Below, piece after piece: positions 15,785 to 23,978 of a stretch of DNA of 33,283 nt; position 1 is the stretch's first letter, and every line of letters begins with the position of its first letter. The DNA is from Nitrospirota bacterium (lineage in GTDB: Bacteria > Nitrospirota > Leptospirillia > Leptospirillales > Leptospirillaceae). The DNA lies in NCBI GenBank assembly GCA_021826965.1, contig JAKAYA010000021.1, positions 1-33,283 of the forward strand, written 5' to 3'. The notes beneath the pieces were generated by a model that searched no databases, had not been told where the DNA came from, and saw only the letters and a list, made by a program, of their open reading frames with translations. The translations under genes and the position numbers were made by a program.

Positions 15785-18700
15785 CTAATGGATGTCCCTT
15801 CGTCGGGGATATCGACCGCGTAAAGTCAGAGAATCATACCAAGAATTCATCCTGTCATAAACAACCGGAACAACCACAAGCGTCAAAAGCATCGAAGAAA
15901 GAAGTCCTCCGATGACAACAAGAGCCATGGGAACACGCAATGCCCCTCCTGCCCCCCAACCGAAAGACATGGGAAGCATTCCGGCAATCATCGCAACCGT
16001 CGTCATCAGAACGGGCCTGAGACGGACAGGACAGGCTTCCATCAGGGCTTCGCGACAGCTCTTTCCTCTTCGTCGGACGGTATTTGTGTAATCCACAAGC
16101 AAGATCGCATTTTTGGCCACCAGGCCAAACAATATGATCACCCCCATTGCGCTCATCAGATTGAAAGATGTGCCGGTGAGCCTGAGCGCCAGAATGGCCC
16201 CGACAAGGCTCACCGGAATGGAAATCATAATGACAATTGGCGTGAGAAAGTTTTCGAACTGGGAAGCCAGAACCATATAGACGGCCAGAATCGAGAAAAG
16301 AATGGCCATAGAGAATTGGCCTACGGCCTGCTGAAGGACATCTCCGGACCCTCCAAACCGGTAGGAATACCCTTGAGGAAACAAGGGTTGAATCCCCTGT
16401 CGGACCTCCTCGATCGCTTTTCCGAGAGTCTTTTCTCCGGACAGGTTGGCATTGATTTCTACCGAAGGTCTCCTGTCATTTCGGATTCGCCTTTCTCCTT
16501 CCGTCCGGAAGTCCAGCTCCGCCACCTTTCCAAGTGGAACGACCTTGCCATCGCCTGACAGAAGTGGCAGTGCTGAAAGACCGGAAGGATTTCTCAGGAC
16601 ACGGGGATCGACTCCGATTGTGACCTGTCGCATTCCCTCCTGACCGGAAACGGTTGCCACGCGTTCTTCGTTCAACATCAGTCGAAGTGTGTGCGCAAGA
16701 GAAAAAGGACTGACGGTCCCGTCGCGGACCGGCTTCTCCTTGGGGTGAACGATCAAGACCGCCTGGCGACTCATTCCCTGAAAAGAGACGTCCACCAGAC
16801 CTCTTATACGGGAAATCCGTTTCCTCGCGCGGTCCGCAATAGACAAGAGCCTTCTCTGATCCAGTCCCATCAGAATCAGTTGCAGTGGAATTTCCGGAGA
16901 ATTCCCACCCAGGAGGGAGACACGGTCGACCGAAACCCGGTCTTCGGGCCGCTCAGCGAAGAGGCGACGAGCAGCCTGCATGGACTGGTTCTGTGTCACC
17001 AACCGCTCTTTGAGTGGCTTGAGAGAAACATACAGATACCCTTGGTTGATCGGAGTCTCCGGATCGCCTCCAATCTGGTAGAACACCGAAGAGACTCCTT
17101 CCATCCCCCCAATTTTTTGAGAAGCCGACAAAAACCGCTTGTCGGCATATTCTGCAGAAGCCGACAAGCCGGCTGTCATTTTTACCAGATAAACGCCCTG
17201 ATCCGTTTCCGGAACCAGATCGATCCCGATCCCCGGCACCAGAAAAGCCACTCCGACAAGTGTCACCGCTGTCGCCAGAAGCACAGACCAAGGATGCTCA
17301 AGACTCCACCCCAGAAGACGTCGATAACGTACGCGCAGATTTTCGAGAACAGCCGATTTCCCGATTCCCGGATCCCCGATTTTGCCTCTTCCCAGTCGGG
17401 AAGCCAAAACAGGGGTCAGAGTCAGGGAAACCAGCATGGACATTAAAACCGCAAAAGAAACCGTCAGGCCGAATTCATGAAAAAATTTTCCGAAAACTCC
17501 TTGCATGAAGGCCACCGGAACAAAAACGGCGACAATAGAAAAGGTCGTTGCGAGGACGGCCAGTCCAATCTCTCCCACACCATCCCGGGCGGCCTGGAAA
17601 GGGTCTTTTCCCATCTCCCGGTGACGGGAAATATTCTCCAGTACGACGATCGCATCATCCACCAGAATGCCGACGACCAGGGAAAGGCCGAGCATCGTCA
17701 GGGTATTCAGGGTAAAGTGGGCCAGACGCATGATCGCAAAGGTTGAAATGACCGATGCCGGTATGGCCAGGGAAGCAATGAAAGTCGATGACCAGGTGGC
17801 GAGAAAAAGGAAAATGACCAGAATGGTCAGAACTCCACCGATAACAAGAGTTTCGAACAGCTCCCTGTCGTTTTTCGCGACGAATCCGGAGAGATCCATC
17901 CGGATGATGGGACTCCCTCCGAATGTTTCGGGGACCTTCAAGCCTTCAAGAAGGCGACGGACTTTCCGGGACACCTGAATGCCGTTGGCATCGGGCTTTT
18001 TATAAACCTTGAGACCGACCGCGACCTTTCCGTCGAGTCGAAGAATCGAGGATGGCGACTCCGGAGACTCTTCAATCGACGCAATCCGGGACAATGGAAT
18101 CTGCCGACCGTTCCCGAGAACAACGGGAAGGTGTTCCAGAGATGTCCTCGTCAACTGGTCTCCCCGGGTTTCAACCAGAAACTCCTGCTTTCCCTGAACG
18201 ATCTCGCCCATAGGGGCGAGAAGGGAGGCGGCCTTGATCGAGGCGATCACCTGATCGATCGTCACTTTGTAGCGACCAAGGGATCGGGGACGAATCCACA
18301 GATGAAGAACGGTTTCAGGAGGCCAGAGAGAAATGACGGACGAAACTCCTCCGAGCGCACGCAGGGGGCTCACAAGATGCGTTCGGAGCCATTGTCTGTC
18401 GGACGGGCTTCCGGTTCTTTCCAGAGGAAAAAGGATCCAGAGCAGAGGCATCTCTGTCGGAGTCACCCGTGAAATGACAGGCTGGGAAACATCCCTTGAA
18501 AACAGGTGGCGGATCTGCTGAACCTTTTCTTCCACACGGGACAGCATTCTTCCCGTCCGGACCGAATCGGGAAATATGAGTGTCACGGATGACGCGCCGG
18601 GAACGCTGACGGAATGAATGTGCTGAACCTCCGGCAGAGTAGAAAGAGCGTTTTCCAGCGGAATGGTGACCTTTTTTTCGATGACGCGCGCACTCGTTCC

Positions 18701-18856
18701 GGGTTCCTGAAGCGTCACCGAGATGATGGGAAAAGAAACCGACGGGAAGAGGTCTTCTCCCAACCGGAAGTAGGAAACGGAGCCGGATATGACCAGAGCC
18801 AACAGCATCATCCCGACGAAAACAGGACGTTTTAATGCAAGGTTCGACAAAAACAT
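15785..18856 (-). CDS. RND-family efflux permease (HAE1/AcrB-like)
   Basis: Proton-driven inner-membrane pump that exports substrates through a tripartite envelope complex. The 1023-aa length and the typical layout are seen: an N-terminal helix ([17 protein letters not shown]), a large porter loop, helices around 330-490 with [21 protein letters not shown] (the Asp-Asp proton-relay pair and the adjoining conserved EN motif), a second porter half, and the terminal helix bundle ([37 protein letters not shown]). No membrane-fusion or TolC-like gene is beside it, so it must use partners encoded elsewhere or the flanking lipoproteins. It is divergent from a thioredoxin-fold lipoprotein gene. The ATG has GAGGTGA about 10 nt upstream. 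Confidence 0.94.
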   Translation of the reverse strand: MFLSNLALKRPVFVGMMLLALVISGSVSYFRLGEDLFPSVSFPIISVTLQEPGTSARVIEKKVTIPLENALSTLPEVQHIHSVSVPGASSVTLIFPDSVRTGRMLSRVEEKVQQIRHLFSRDVSQPVISRVTPTEMPLLWILFPLERTGSPSDRQWLRTHLVSPLRALGGVSSVISLWPPETVLHLWIRPRSLGRYKVTIDQVIASIKAASLLAPMGEIVQGKQEFLVETRGDQLTRTSLEHLPVVLGNGRQIPLSRIASIEESPESPSSILRLDGKVAVGLKVYKKPDANGIQVSRKVRRLLEGLKVPETFGGSPIIRMDLSGFVAKNDRELFETLVIGGVLTILVIFLFLATWSSTFIASLAIPASVISTFAIMRLAHFTLNTLTMLGLSLVVGILVDDAIVVLENISRHREMGKDPFQAARDGVGEIGLAVLATTFSIVAVFVPVAFMQGVFGKFFHEFGLTVSFAVLMSMLVSLTLTPVLASRLGRGKIGDPGIGKSAVLENLRVRYRRLLGWSLEHPWSVLLATAVTLVGVAFLVPGIGIDLVPETDQGVYLVKMTAGLSASAEYADKRFLSASQKIGGMEGVSSVFYQIGGDPETPINQGYLYVSLKPLKERLVTQNQSMQAARRLFAERPEDRVSVDRVSLLGGNSPEIPLQLILMGLDQRRLLSIADRARKRISRIRGLVDVSFQGMSRQAVLIVHPKEKPVRDGTVSPFSLAHTLRLMLNEERVATVSGQEGMRQVTIGVDPRVLRNPSGLSALPLLSGDGKVVPLGKVAELDFRTEGERRIRNDRRPSVEINANLSGEKTLGKAIEEVRQGIQPLFPQGYSYRFGGSGDVLQQAVGQFSMAILFSILAVYMVLASQFENFLTPIVIMISIPVSLVGAILALRLTGTSFNLMSAMGVIILFGLVAKNAILLVDYTNTVRRRGKSCREALMEACPVRLRPVLMTTVAMIAGMLPMSFGWGAGGALRVPMALVVIGGLLSSMLLTLVVVPVVYDRMNSWYDSLTLRGRYPRRRDIH

Positions 18857-18902
18857 GCGTGCGATGTCACCTCATCAGTCCAATGCGCGGAGGGAATACG
18901 GA

Positions 18903-18931
18903 TTTTCAAATCTGGCCGTTGGGCGCATAAT
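18903..18931 (+). promoter_or_regulatory. Candidate promoter of the thioredoxin-fold lipoprotein gene
   Basis: TTTTCA (18903-18908), 17 bases, CATAAT (18926-18931). The transcription start would be near 18938, inside the region that also carries the FNR-type palindrome. The hexamer matches are moderate. Confidence 0.3.
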
Positions 18932-18937
18932 GATAAC
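18926..18937. promoter_or_regulatory. Partial Fur-box-like sequence
   Basis: CATAATGATAAC matches 10 of 12 positions of the first two hexamers (GATAATGATAAT) of the E. coli Fur box. The third hexamer is not conserved. It overlaps the candidate -10 elements of both divergent promoters (CATAAT on plus, TATCAT on minus). A Fur-family gene lies downstream in the minus-strand gene set, so autoregulation is possible. Confidence 0.3.
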
Positions 18938-18943
18938 AAAGCT

Positions 18944-18957
18944 TTGATTCTGATCAA
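18944..18957. promoter_or_regulatory. Perfect CRP/FNR-type palindrome TTGAT-N4-ATCAA
   Basis: TTGATTCTGATCAA matches the FNR consensus TTGATNNNNATCAA exactly. Its minus-strand TTGATC is also a good -35 hexamer, followed after 16 bases by TATCAT, so a factor here would cover the RND promoter's -35 region and sit about +13 of the divergent plus-strand promoter. That geometry suits repression better than class II activation. No regulator gene of this family is in the window. Confidence 0.5.
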
Positions 18958-18989
18958 ACCCTGAAGAACAAAAGAGGGAGAGGTACGGG

Positions 18990-19490
18990 ATGAGAAAATT
19001 GAGGTTTCTTGTATCGGGAACGGCGATGGTCCTGTTTTTACTGACGGCTGCCTCCTGCAACTGGTTTTTGAGTTTTCCCGAACAGGGCACGCGGGCACCG
19101 ATCAGTCACAATCCTGTCCTGAAGATCGGCGAACGATACACCGATCTTTGCACCATGAACGTCCCGGACCATCTCCACCGTGAAAGCATCAGTCACGCCG
19201 TTTTTCATCACCGTCCGTTCCTGATCTTTTTCGGGGCTCCCGTCCACTGCACTCCGTGCGTACACGAAGACCGCCTGATCAAGGGTCTCATGGACCTTTA
19301 CCACTCCCGCATGGCATTCGTCCATATTGACGACTACGAAGACTCCGAACAGGCGACTGTTCACGACTGGCGGGTCCACGGAGAACCCTGGGTCGCACTG
19401 ATCGACCGGGAGGGCACGATCGCCAACGTGATTCCCGGAGATGCGAGCTACGACTCCCTGAACAATATGATCAAGAATCTGGTCCGATAG
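18990..19490 (+). CDS. Thioredoxin-fold lipoprotein with CTPC motif
   Basis: A 166-aa protein. Its N-terminus is a lipoprotein signal (VSGTAMVLFLLTAASC, Cys about residue 23). The mature part is a thioredoxin-like fold: FLIFFGAPVHCTPCVHE carries a CTPC redox pair near residue 90, followed by a central helix and EPWVALIDREGTI where the cis-Pro loop and the following strand are expected. It is probably membrane-anchored on the periplasmic side, reducing or oxidising envelope thiols; whether it belongs to a TlpA or DsbD-linked pathway cannot be read. The start follows AGAGG with 6 bases. It is transcribed divergently from the RND pump gene. Confidence 0.8.
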   Translation: MRKLRFLVSGTAMVLFLLTAASCNWFLSFPEQGTRAPISHNPVLKIGERYTDLCTMNVPDHLHRESISHAVFHHRPFLIFFGAPVHCTPCVHEDRLIKGLMDLYHSRMAFVHIDDYEDSEQATVHDWRVHGEPWVALIDREGTIANVIPGDASYDSLNNMIKNLVR

Positions 19491-19562
19491 GTAACTTCCT
19501 GCCCGGAGAAGGTCCGTTCAAGGAGCCGAAGGATGGCCTGCAGGGGCTACCGGTCGCTCCTT

Positions 19563-20840
19563 CTACTTCGGTTTTGGAGTTCTTTGCCGGGCCCTCACCC
19601 ACTCCAGTGCTTCGTTCCGTGAGTTCAGAACGCCTTCCCTCCGGAGATTCCGGACTTCCTCCAGAATCACCCCCATCTCCGGAGATGGCAAAATACCTTC
19701 CCGAACAAGATCATCCCCCGAGAGAAACTCTTTGTCGGAAAGACGTTTTTCGGCATCGGAAATAGACTTTTCCCAGTTTTCCTTCGAACCGCCACCCGAA
19801 CGGACCGCTTCCAGGAAAATCCTTGGGGGAGAAAGAGATTCCCGTAAATGGGACCGGATCTTCTTTTCCCTGCTGTTTTCGGACCGTTCCGGAAACAACG
19901 TCTCGCGGACGATTTGTGCCTTTTTTTCGGGAAAACCGAAAAACCGGAGTCCTCTATCGCATTCCTGTCGGGGGAGACCGTAAAAAAGGGCCAGAAACAG
20001 GAGCGTTTCTTCCCAGAAACGACCTATCGTGGAAAAATAGCGTTCATGGACCAACAAACGCTCCCAATCAAAGACTCTCGCCCTTCGGGGAGAAGACATT
20101 GCAAGAGATGGCAACGCCTTCTCCCAGGGTTTTTCGGAGAGCCACCGAAAAACGATGTCTCTCCTGGCCTTCTCCTTCACAGAGGTTTGGATCTCGTCCC
20201 ATAATCGGCTTTTCGAGGCCCTCTGGAGATCCCCCTGGACTCGGGAGATCTCCAGAGCCCTCGCAGTCCCGGAATCCGGACGAAAACCCAGTCGCTCCTG
20301 AAAGCGAAAAAGGCGTAAAATCCGGACCGGGTCTTCTTCGAAGGACTGACGAGACAAGATCCTCAACTCTTTGCGGGCGAGATCGTTCCTGCCTCCGACC
20401 GGATCCAGCAGGAGCAAGCTTTTCTCCACCGGAAACTCCAGGGAAAAAGCCATAGCGTTTACGGAAAAATCGCGACGGAAAAGATCTTCGGAAAGAGATG
20501 CCGGCGTCACAACAGGCATTCCTCCCGGAGTCGGGTAAACATCTTTCCGGCAAGATGCAATGTCGATCTGGACAAGCACACCCTCGTGCCGAACGTTAAC
20601 CTTGCATGTATTGAATTCTGAAATCCGACCCAGTCCAACCCCGAAAGATTCGGCGAGCGACCTTCCCCATTCCACGGCATTCCCTTCGACAGCGAGATCG
20701 ATTTCCCGGCGAGAGGGACGCCTCAGCATCATCATGTCCCGGACCCATCCTCCTACGACATAAGCCTTGCCGTGCGATGGAGGAACCAGCCGCTGGAGGA
20801 AGGATGACCAAAACGGAATGCCGGTGAGAGAAACGCGCAT
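19563..20840 (-). CDS. cca: CCA-adding / poly(A) polymerase family tRNA nucleotidyltransferase
   Basis: Adds or repairs the 3' CCA of tRNAs (or polyadenylates; the family splits). The 425-aa protein has the class II nucleotidyltransferase head: AYVVGGWVRDMM (about 26-37), REIDLAVEG (about 45-53), LFRRDFSVNAMAF, LDPVGGRNDLARKELRILS and SFEEDPVRILRLFRFQERLGF. The first metal-binding carboxylate in the usual DxD reads Glu-Ile-Asp, a change in a key position. The C-terminal half is more divergent and ends with SGDDLVREGILPSPEMGVIL. The ATG has AGGAG 5 nt upstream. CCA-adding, A-adding or CC-adding specificity cannot be told from the sequence. Confidence 0.88.
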   Translation of the reverse strand: MRVSLTGIPFWSSFLQRLVPPSHGKAYVVGGWVRDMMMLRRPSRREIDLAVEGNAVEWGRSLAESFGVGLGRISEFNTCKVNVRHEGVLVQIDIASCRKDVYPTPGGMPVVTPASLSEDLFRRDFSVNAMAFSLEFPVEKSLLLLDPVGGRNDLARKELRILSRQSFEEDPVRILRLFRFQERLGFRPDSGTARALEISRVQGDLQRASKSRLWDEIQTSVKEKARRDIVFRWLSEKPWEKALPSLAMSSPRRARVFDWERLLVHERYFSTIGRFWEETLLFLALFYGLPRQECDRGLRFFGFPEKKAQIVRETLFPERSENSREKKIRSHLRESLSPPRIFLEAVRSGGGSKENWEKSISDAEKRLSDKEFLSGDDLVREGILPSPEMGVILEEVRNLRREGVLNSRNEALEWVRARQRTPKPK

Positions 20841-20929
20841 GACGTCTCCTGAAGGGAAAGCGAAATGTTGTGCACTTTCCGGAAATGCCGGATTTCAGGT
20901 AAGATGATCTGGAATCCCGGAGATCTTCG

Positions 20930-22672
20930 ATGACAAATGAGCGAAAGGCATCACCGGCACCTTCGGCGACCGAGCAGGACGCCAAAAGCCGGGAAAATTC
21001 CTACATCGCCCGTGCCTCCGAATTGCTGGAGGGAGGAAAGGCGCAGACTGCACTGGAACTTCTCGACGAAGGCCTGGGCCTTTTCCCGCGATCCTCTTCG
21101 CTTCTGGTCCAGAAAGGAAAGACGTTCGAATCTCTGCAACAGTGGGAAAAGGCCGAAAGCTGCTACTGGCAGTCCCTGAAAAGCCCTTTTTCCCCGGTTC
21201 CGGAATCTTTCCTGTCCCTGGCACAGCTCCGGCACATTTCCGGAGAATCGGGAAAGGCACTCTGGATTCTGGAAGAGGGCCTCGCTGCTTTCCCCGAAGA
21301 CAACGACCTCCTGAGAGAAGCCGGCATCCAGAACGGGCTTTCGGGTCAATGGTGGCTCGCCTTCTCCCGAATAGGAAGCGCCTACCGGAACCAGCCGTCA
21401 AATGCCCAGAACATCCTTGCCTACGCAGCGCTGATTGACCGGCTTTCTCCCCGGGACCTGCTGGTCGAACTGATTCCTCTCACGGAAAAACTGGTCGAAC
21501 AGGATCCTTCCGTGACGGAATATCAAGTCCTGTATGCCCGTGCGCTCGAAAGGAACAACCAGATCCGTAAAGCCATCAAGCATGTCCGCACGCTGCTGAA
21601 AACCAACCCTCACAACCCCGTTCTTCTGAAGGAAGTCGGCCGGCTCCTTCTGAACCTCAACGAGCATACCCGGTCGATTGACTCTTTTCGCCTGTCCATG
21701 GAATCCGGAGGAGAGTCCGCCGAAATCCATTATCTTATCTCCATGGCCTACAAGGCGAGCGGAAAACCCCTGGCTGGCATCGAAGCCATCAAGAGGGCCC
21801 TTTCATTCGAACCGGACAACAAGGAATACCAGACTCTTTTGGGTCTCCTGTATATCGACCTTGGAGAACCGGAGAAGGCCACCATGGCCTTCCAGACCGT
21901 GGACACAGCTTTTCCCTTCCGGGCGCTCGGCGATCTCTATCTCCGGAAGAAATCCCCGAACAAAGCGATTACCGCATACATCAACGCGTTCGAGAAAGAG
22001 CCTGATCCCCAGACCGGCCTTCTCCTTCTGAAATATTTGTCTGCCCGGAAGGACTGGTTCCTGTTTTTCGAGACACTGGCATGGATGGAAATCCTTTTCC
22101 CGGAAAAAATCGAAAAGCGCTATCTGGGAGAGAAGGTTCTATCCCGGTGGAAAGACGAACAGGACGTCTTCCTGACTCCTGCAGAGGAACTGGCTATCCG
22201 TGCGCTCTCCCTTTATTTCGCGAAGAAAAAGGATTCGGCCTTTCCCCTCCTCGAGCAGGCCGTCCTCGCGGATCCCCTGAGCGAAGTTCTATACTGGATG
22301 CTAGGTCTCCTGGAAGAAGCGAAAGGTAACAAGGAAGCTGCGCTGACATGGTATGGACGCATCCAGCACAGCACACGGGAACCGGTCACACTGTTTCATG
22401 CCATGGCCCGGGTACATATCCGGGGAGGCGACAGCTTCTCTTCCCTGGAACAGATGCTGGAATCCTTTCTGGCTCAGTATCCTTCCCGCCCCGGCTTTTA
22501 CCGGGTTCTCCACGAATGGGCCATCCGGACGGAGAATCGGAACAAGGCCCCGGAGATTCTGATGAAAGCAATGCAGATCCACCCGCATGACGTTTCTCTT
22601 TATGAACTTTTTTGCCACTATCACCCCGACCTTTCCGGTCGGGACGGGCTTGTGTCGATTCCCTCCGGTTAA
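20930..22672 (+). CDS. Large TPR-repeat protein
   Basis: A 580-aa soluble protein without a clear signal peptide. From about residue 25 on it is made of repeated 34-residue helix-turn-helix units with TPR spacing: for example ARASELLEGGKAQTALELLDEGLGLFP, LLVQKGKTFESLQQWEKAESCYWQSLK, YLISMAYKASGKPLAGIEAIKRALSFEP and YWMLGLLEEAKGNKEAALTWYGRIQ. Such arrays are protein-binding scaffolds, so no reaction is predicted. The ATG has GGAG 7 nt upstream. It is divergent from cca and its 3' end overlaps the end of the ppx-like gene by 4 bases in convergent orientation. Confidence 0.85.
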   Translation: MTNERKASPAPSATEQDAKSRENSYIARASELLEGGKAQTALELLDEGLGLFPRSSSLLVQKGKTFESLQQWEKAESCYWQSLKSPFSPVPESFLSLAQLRHISGESGKALWILEEGLAAFPEDNDLLREAGIQNGLSGQWWLAFSRIGSAYRNQPSNAQNILAYAALIDRLSPRDLLVELIPLTEKLVEQDPSVTEYQVLYARALERNNQIRKAIKHVRTLLKTNPHNPVLLKEVGRLLLNLNEHTRSIDSFRLSMESGGESAEIHYLISMAYKASGKPLAGIEAIKRALSFEPDNKEYQTLLGLLYIDLGEPEKATMAFQTVDTAFPFRALGDLYLRKKSPNKAITAYINAFEKEPDPQTGLLLLKYLSARKDWFLFFETLAWMEILFPEKIEKRYLGEKVLSRWKDEQDVFLTPAEELAIRALSLYFAKKKDSAFPLLEQAVLADPLSEVLYWMLGLLEEAKGNKEAALTWYGRIQHSTREPVTLFHAMARVHIRGGDSFSSLEQMLESFLAQYPSRPGFYRVLHEWAIRTENRNKAPEILMKAMQIHPHDVSLYELFCHYHPDLSGRDGLVSIPSG

Positions 22673-23616
22673 GGAACCGTCTCCCCTGCGGCTTGCAGGA
22701 GAACCCCTTCCCTCAATCCTGAATCGGAAACAACAAGTCCCGCCTGGGAGAGGGATCTCATGACGGAAAGAAGGATCAGTGCGCCGGCGAAAATGATATC
22801 CTCCCGTCCTTTTTCCACTCCCGGAATGCGGAGGCGCTCCTCCAGGCTCTTCCGGGCCAGTTCGTCGAACAGGTCCTGCACGGTTCCCCTGGACAACCCC
22901 TTCCTGTGAATCAGCGCCGGATTGTAAACTTTCATCCCCAGTGCCATGGCGAGAAGGGTGGTCACACTGCCGGCCGTACCGACAGTCGTGATGCTTGACG
23001 TCACATAGGGAAGAAGATGGGAAAAAACCGGCTGAAGGGTTTTACGGACAAAGCTCTCCGCTTCGGAGATTTCCTGTCCGGACGGAGGATTCCCCTTCAG
23101 GAAACCTTCCGTCAACGTCACGACCCCCACTTCAATAGAGAATGCCTTCAGACATTCCTGCCGGGATTCGCCAAAAATAAGTTCGGTCGAACCTCCTCCG
23201 ATATCCAGGACGAGATAAGGAGGAGTCAGACCTTCCATGTCCTGAAGAGCTCCGAGATACGTCAGACGGGCCTCGGTTTCTCCGTCGATCACATCGATCG
23301 GAACACCCGTTCGTTCCAGCACTTCCCTCACAACCTCGGCCTGATTGGAAGACTGGCGGACGGCGCTCGTCGTGACGATACGGAGTCTTTCCGGAGCAAA
23401 AGCTCTGGCCCTTTCCAAAAAATCGTTCAGCACTCGAACGGTTCTTTCCAGAGGACCCGGACCGATCATGCCGGTCTGCCGCAACCCTTCACCCAGACGC
23501 GTAATCCGTCCTTCGGTAAACAGCACTTCCTGAATCCTCTGGGCGGACGCGCGGGCGACCATCATCCGGACGGAATTGGTCCCCACATCAATCACGCAGA
23601 CCTTTCTGGCATCCAA
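22669..23616 (-). CDS. Exopolyphosphatase / pppGpp phosphohydrolase family (Ppx/GppA)
   Basis: A 315-aa actin-like ATPase-fold phosphatase, the short form without the extra HD domain. Visible motifs: VCVIDVGTNSVRMMV (phosphate 1), DGETEARLTYLGAL with the catalytic Glu, YLVLDIGGGSTELIFG (phosphate 2) and TVGTAGSVTTLLAMALG. The family hydrolyses polyphosphate or pppGpp; which one here is undetermined. The start is TTG at 23616 with AGGAG 9 nt upstream; the preceding small gene ends 2 bases before. It converges with the TPR gene, overlapping by 4 bases at the 3' ends. Confidence 0.9.
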   Translation of the reverse strand: MDARKVCVIDVGTNSVRMMVARASAQRIQEVLFTEGRITRLGEGLRQTGMIGPGPLERTVRVLNDFLERARAFAPERLRIVTTSAVRQSSNQAEVVREVLERTGVPIDVIDGETEARLTYLGALQDMEGLTPPYLVLDIGGGSTELIFGESRQECLKAFSIEVGVVTLTEGFLKGNPPSGQEISEAESFVRKTLQPVFSHLLPYVTSSITTVGTAGSVTTLLAMALGMKVYNPALIHRKGLSRGTVQDLFDELARKSLEERLRIPGVEKGREDIIFAGALILLSVMRSLSQAGLVVSDSGLREGVLLQAAGETVP

Positions 23617-23618
23617 CG

Positions 23619-23978
23619 CTAAAGACTCCTCGACTCTCCGGTTGTGGCAGCGGGCTTTTCCACTGCGATCCCCGCCTTGCCCTCACATTCGGACACCGTT
23701 CCCATCAACAGGTCCAGCTCGACCAGATCCGCTTCGTCGAGCTCTTCCTGATGCCTCTTAGAATACAGGAAATCTCCCACCTCGCGATAGGCTTTCCTCA
23801 AACGGTTTTCGTTCTGGAACCGGACGAGAATTTCCCGGAGAGCATCATCCAGCCGGAAAAACCATTTGAGAAACCCGAGGCCCGCAGGAACAGAAGTATT
23901 CCATCCCCGTCGGGCGGCCGTCAGAAGATCTTCCTTGTCTTCCTCGACGGAAGAGGCGGTCAACGGATCATGAGCCAT
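23619..23978 (-). CDS. Unknown small acidic protein between recG and ppx
   Basis: A 119-aa product from ATG 23978, which has GGAG 7 nt before and lies inside the last 19 bases of recG, so translation is probably coupled. The frame is also open to 24029, but that start falls deeper inside recG. No family was recognised. The central segment FLKWFFRLDDALREILVRF is amphipathic and helical, followed by charged YREVGDFLYSKRHQEELDEADLVELDLLMG; the ends look disordered. It could be a small accessory protein of either neighbour, but no function can be assigned. Confidence 0.6.
   Translation of the reverse strand: MAHDPLTASSVEEDKEDLLTAARRGWNTSVPAGLGFLKWFFRLDDALREILVRFQNENRLRKAYREVGDFLYSKRHQEELDEADLVELDLLMGTVSECEGKAGIAVEKPAATTGESRSL

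Noticed and set aside
19520-19562. Stem AAGGAGC/GCTCCTT between the convergent thioredoxin-lipoprotein and cca genes
   Set aside because: Loop of about 29 bases and no T-run; probably chance.
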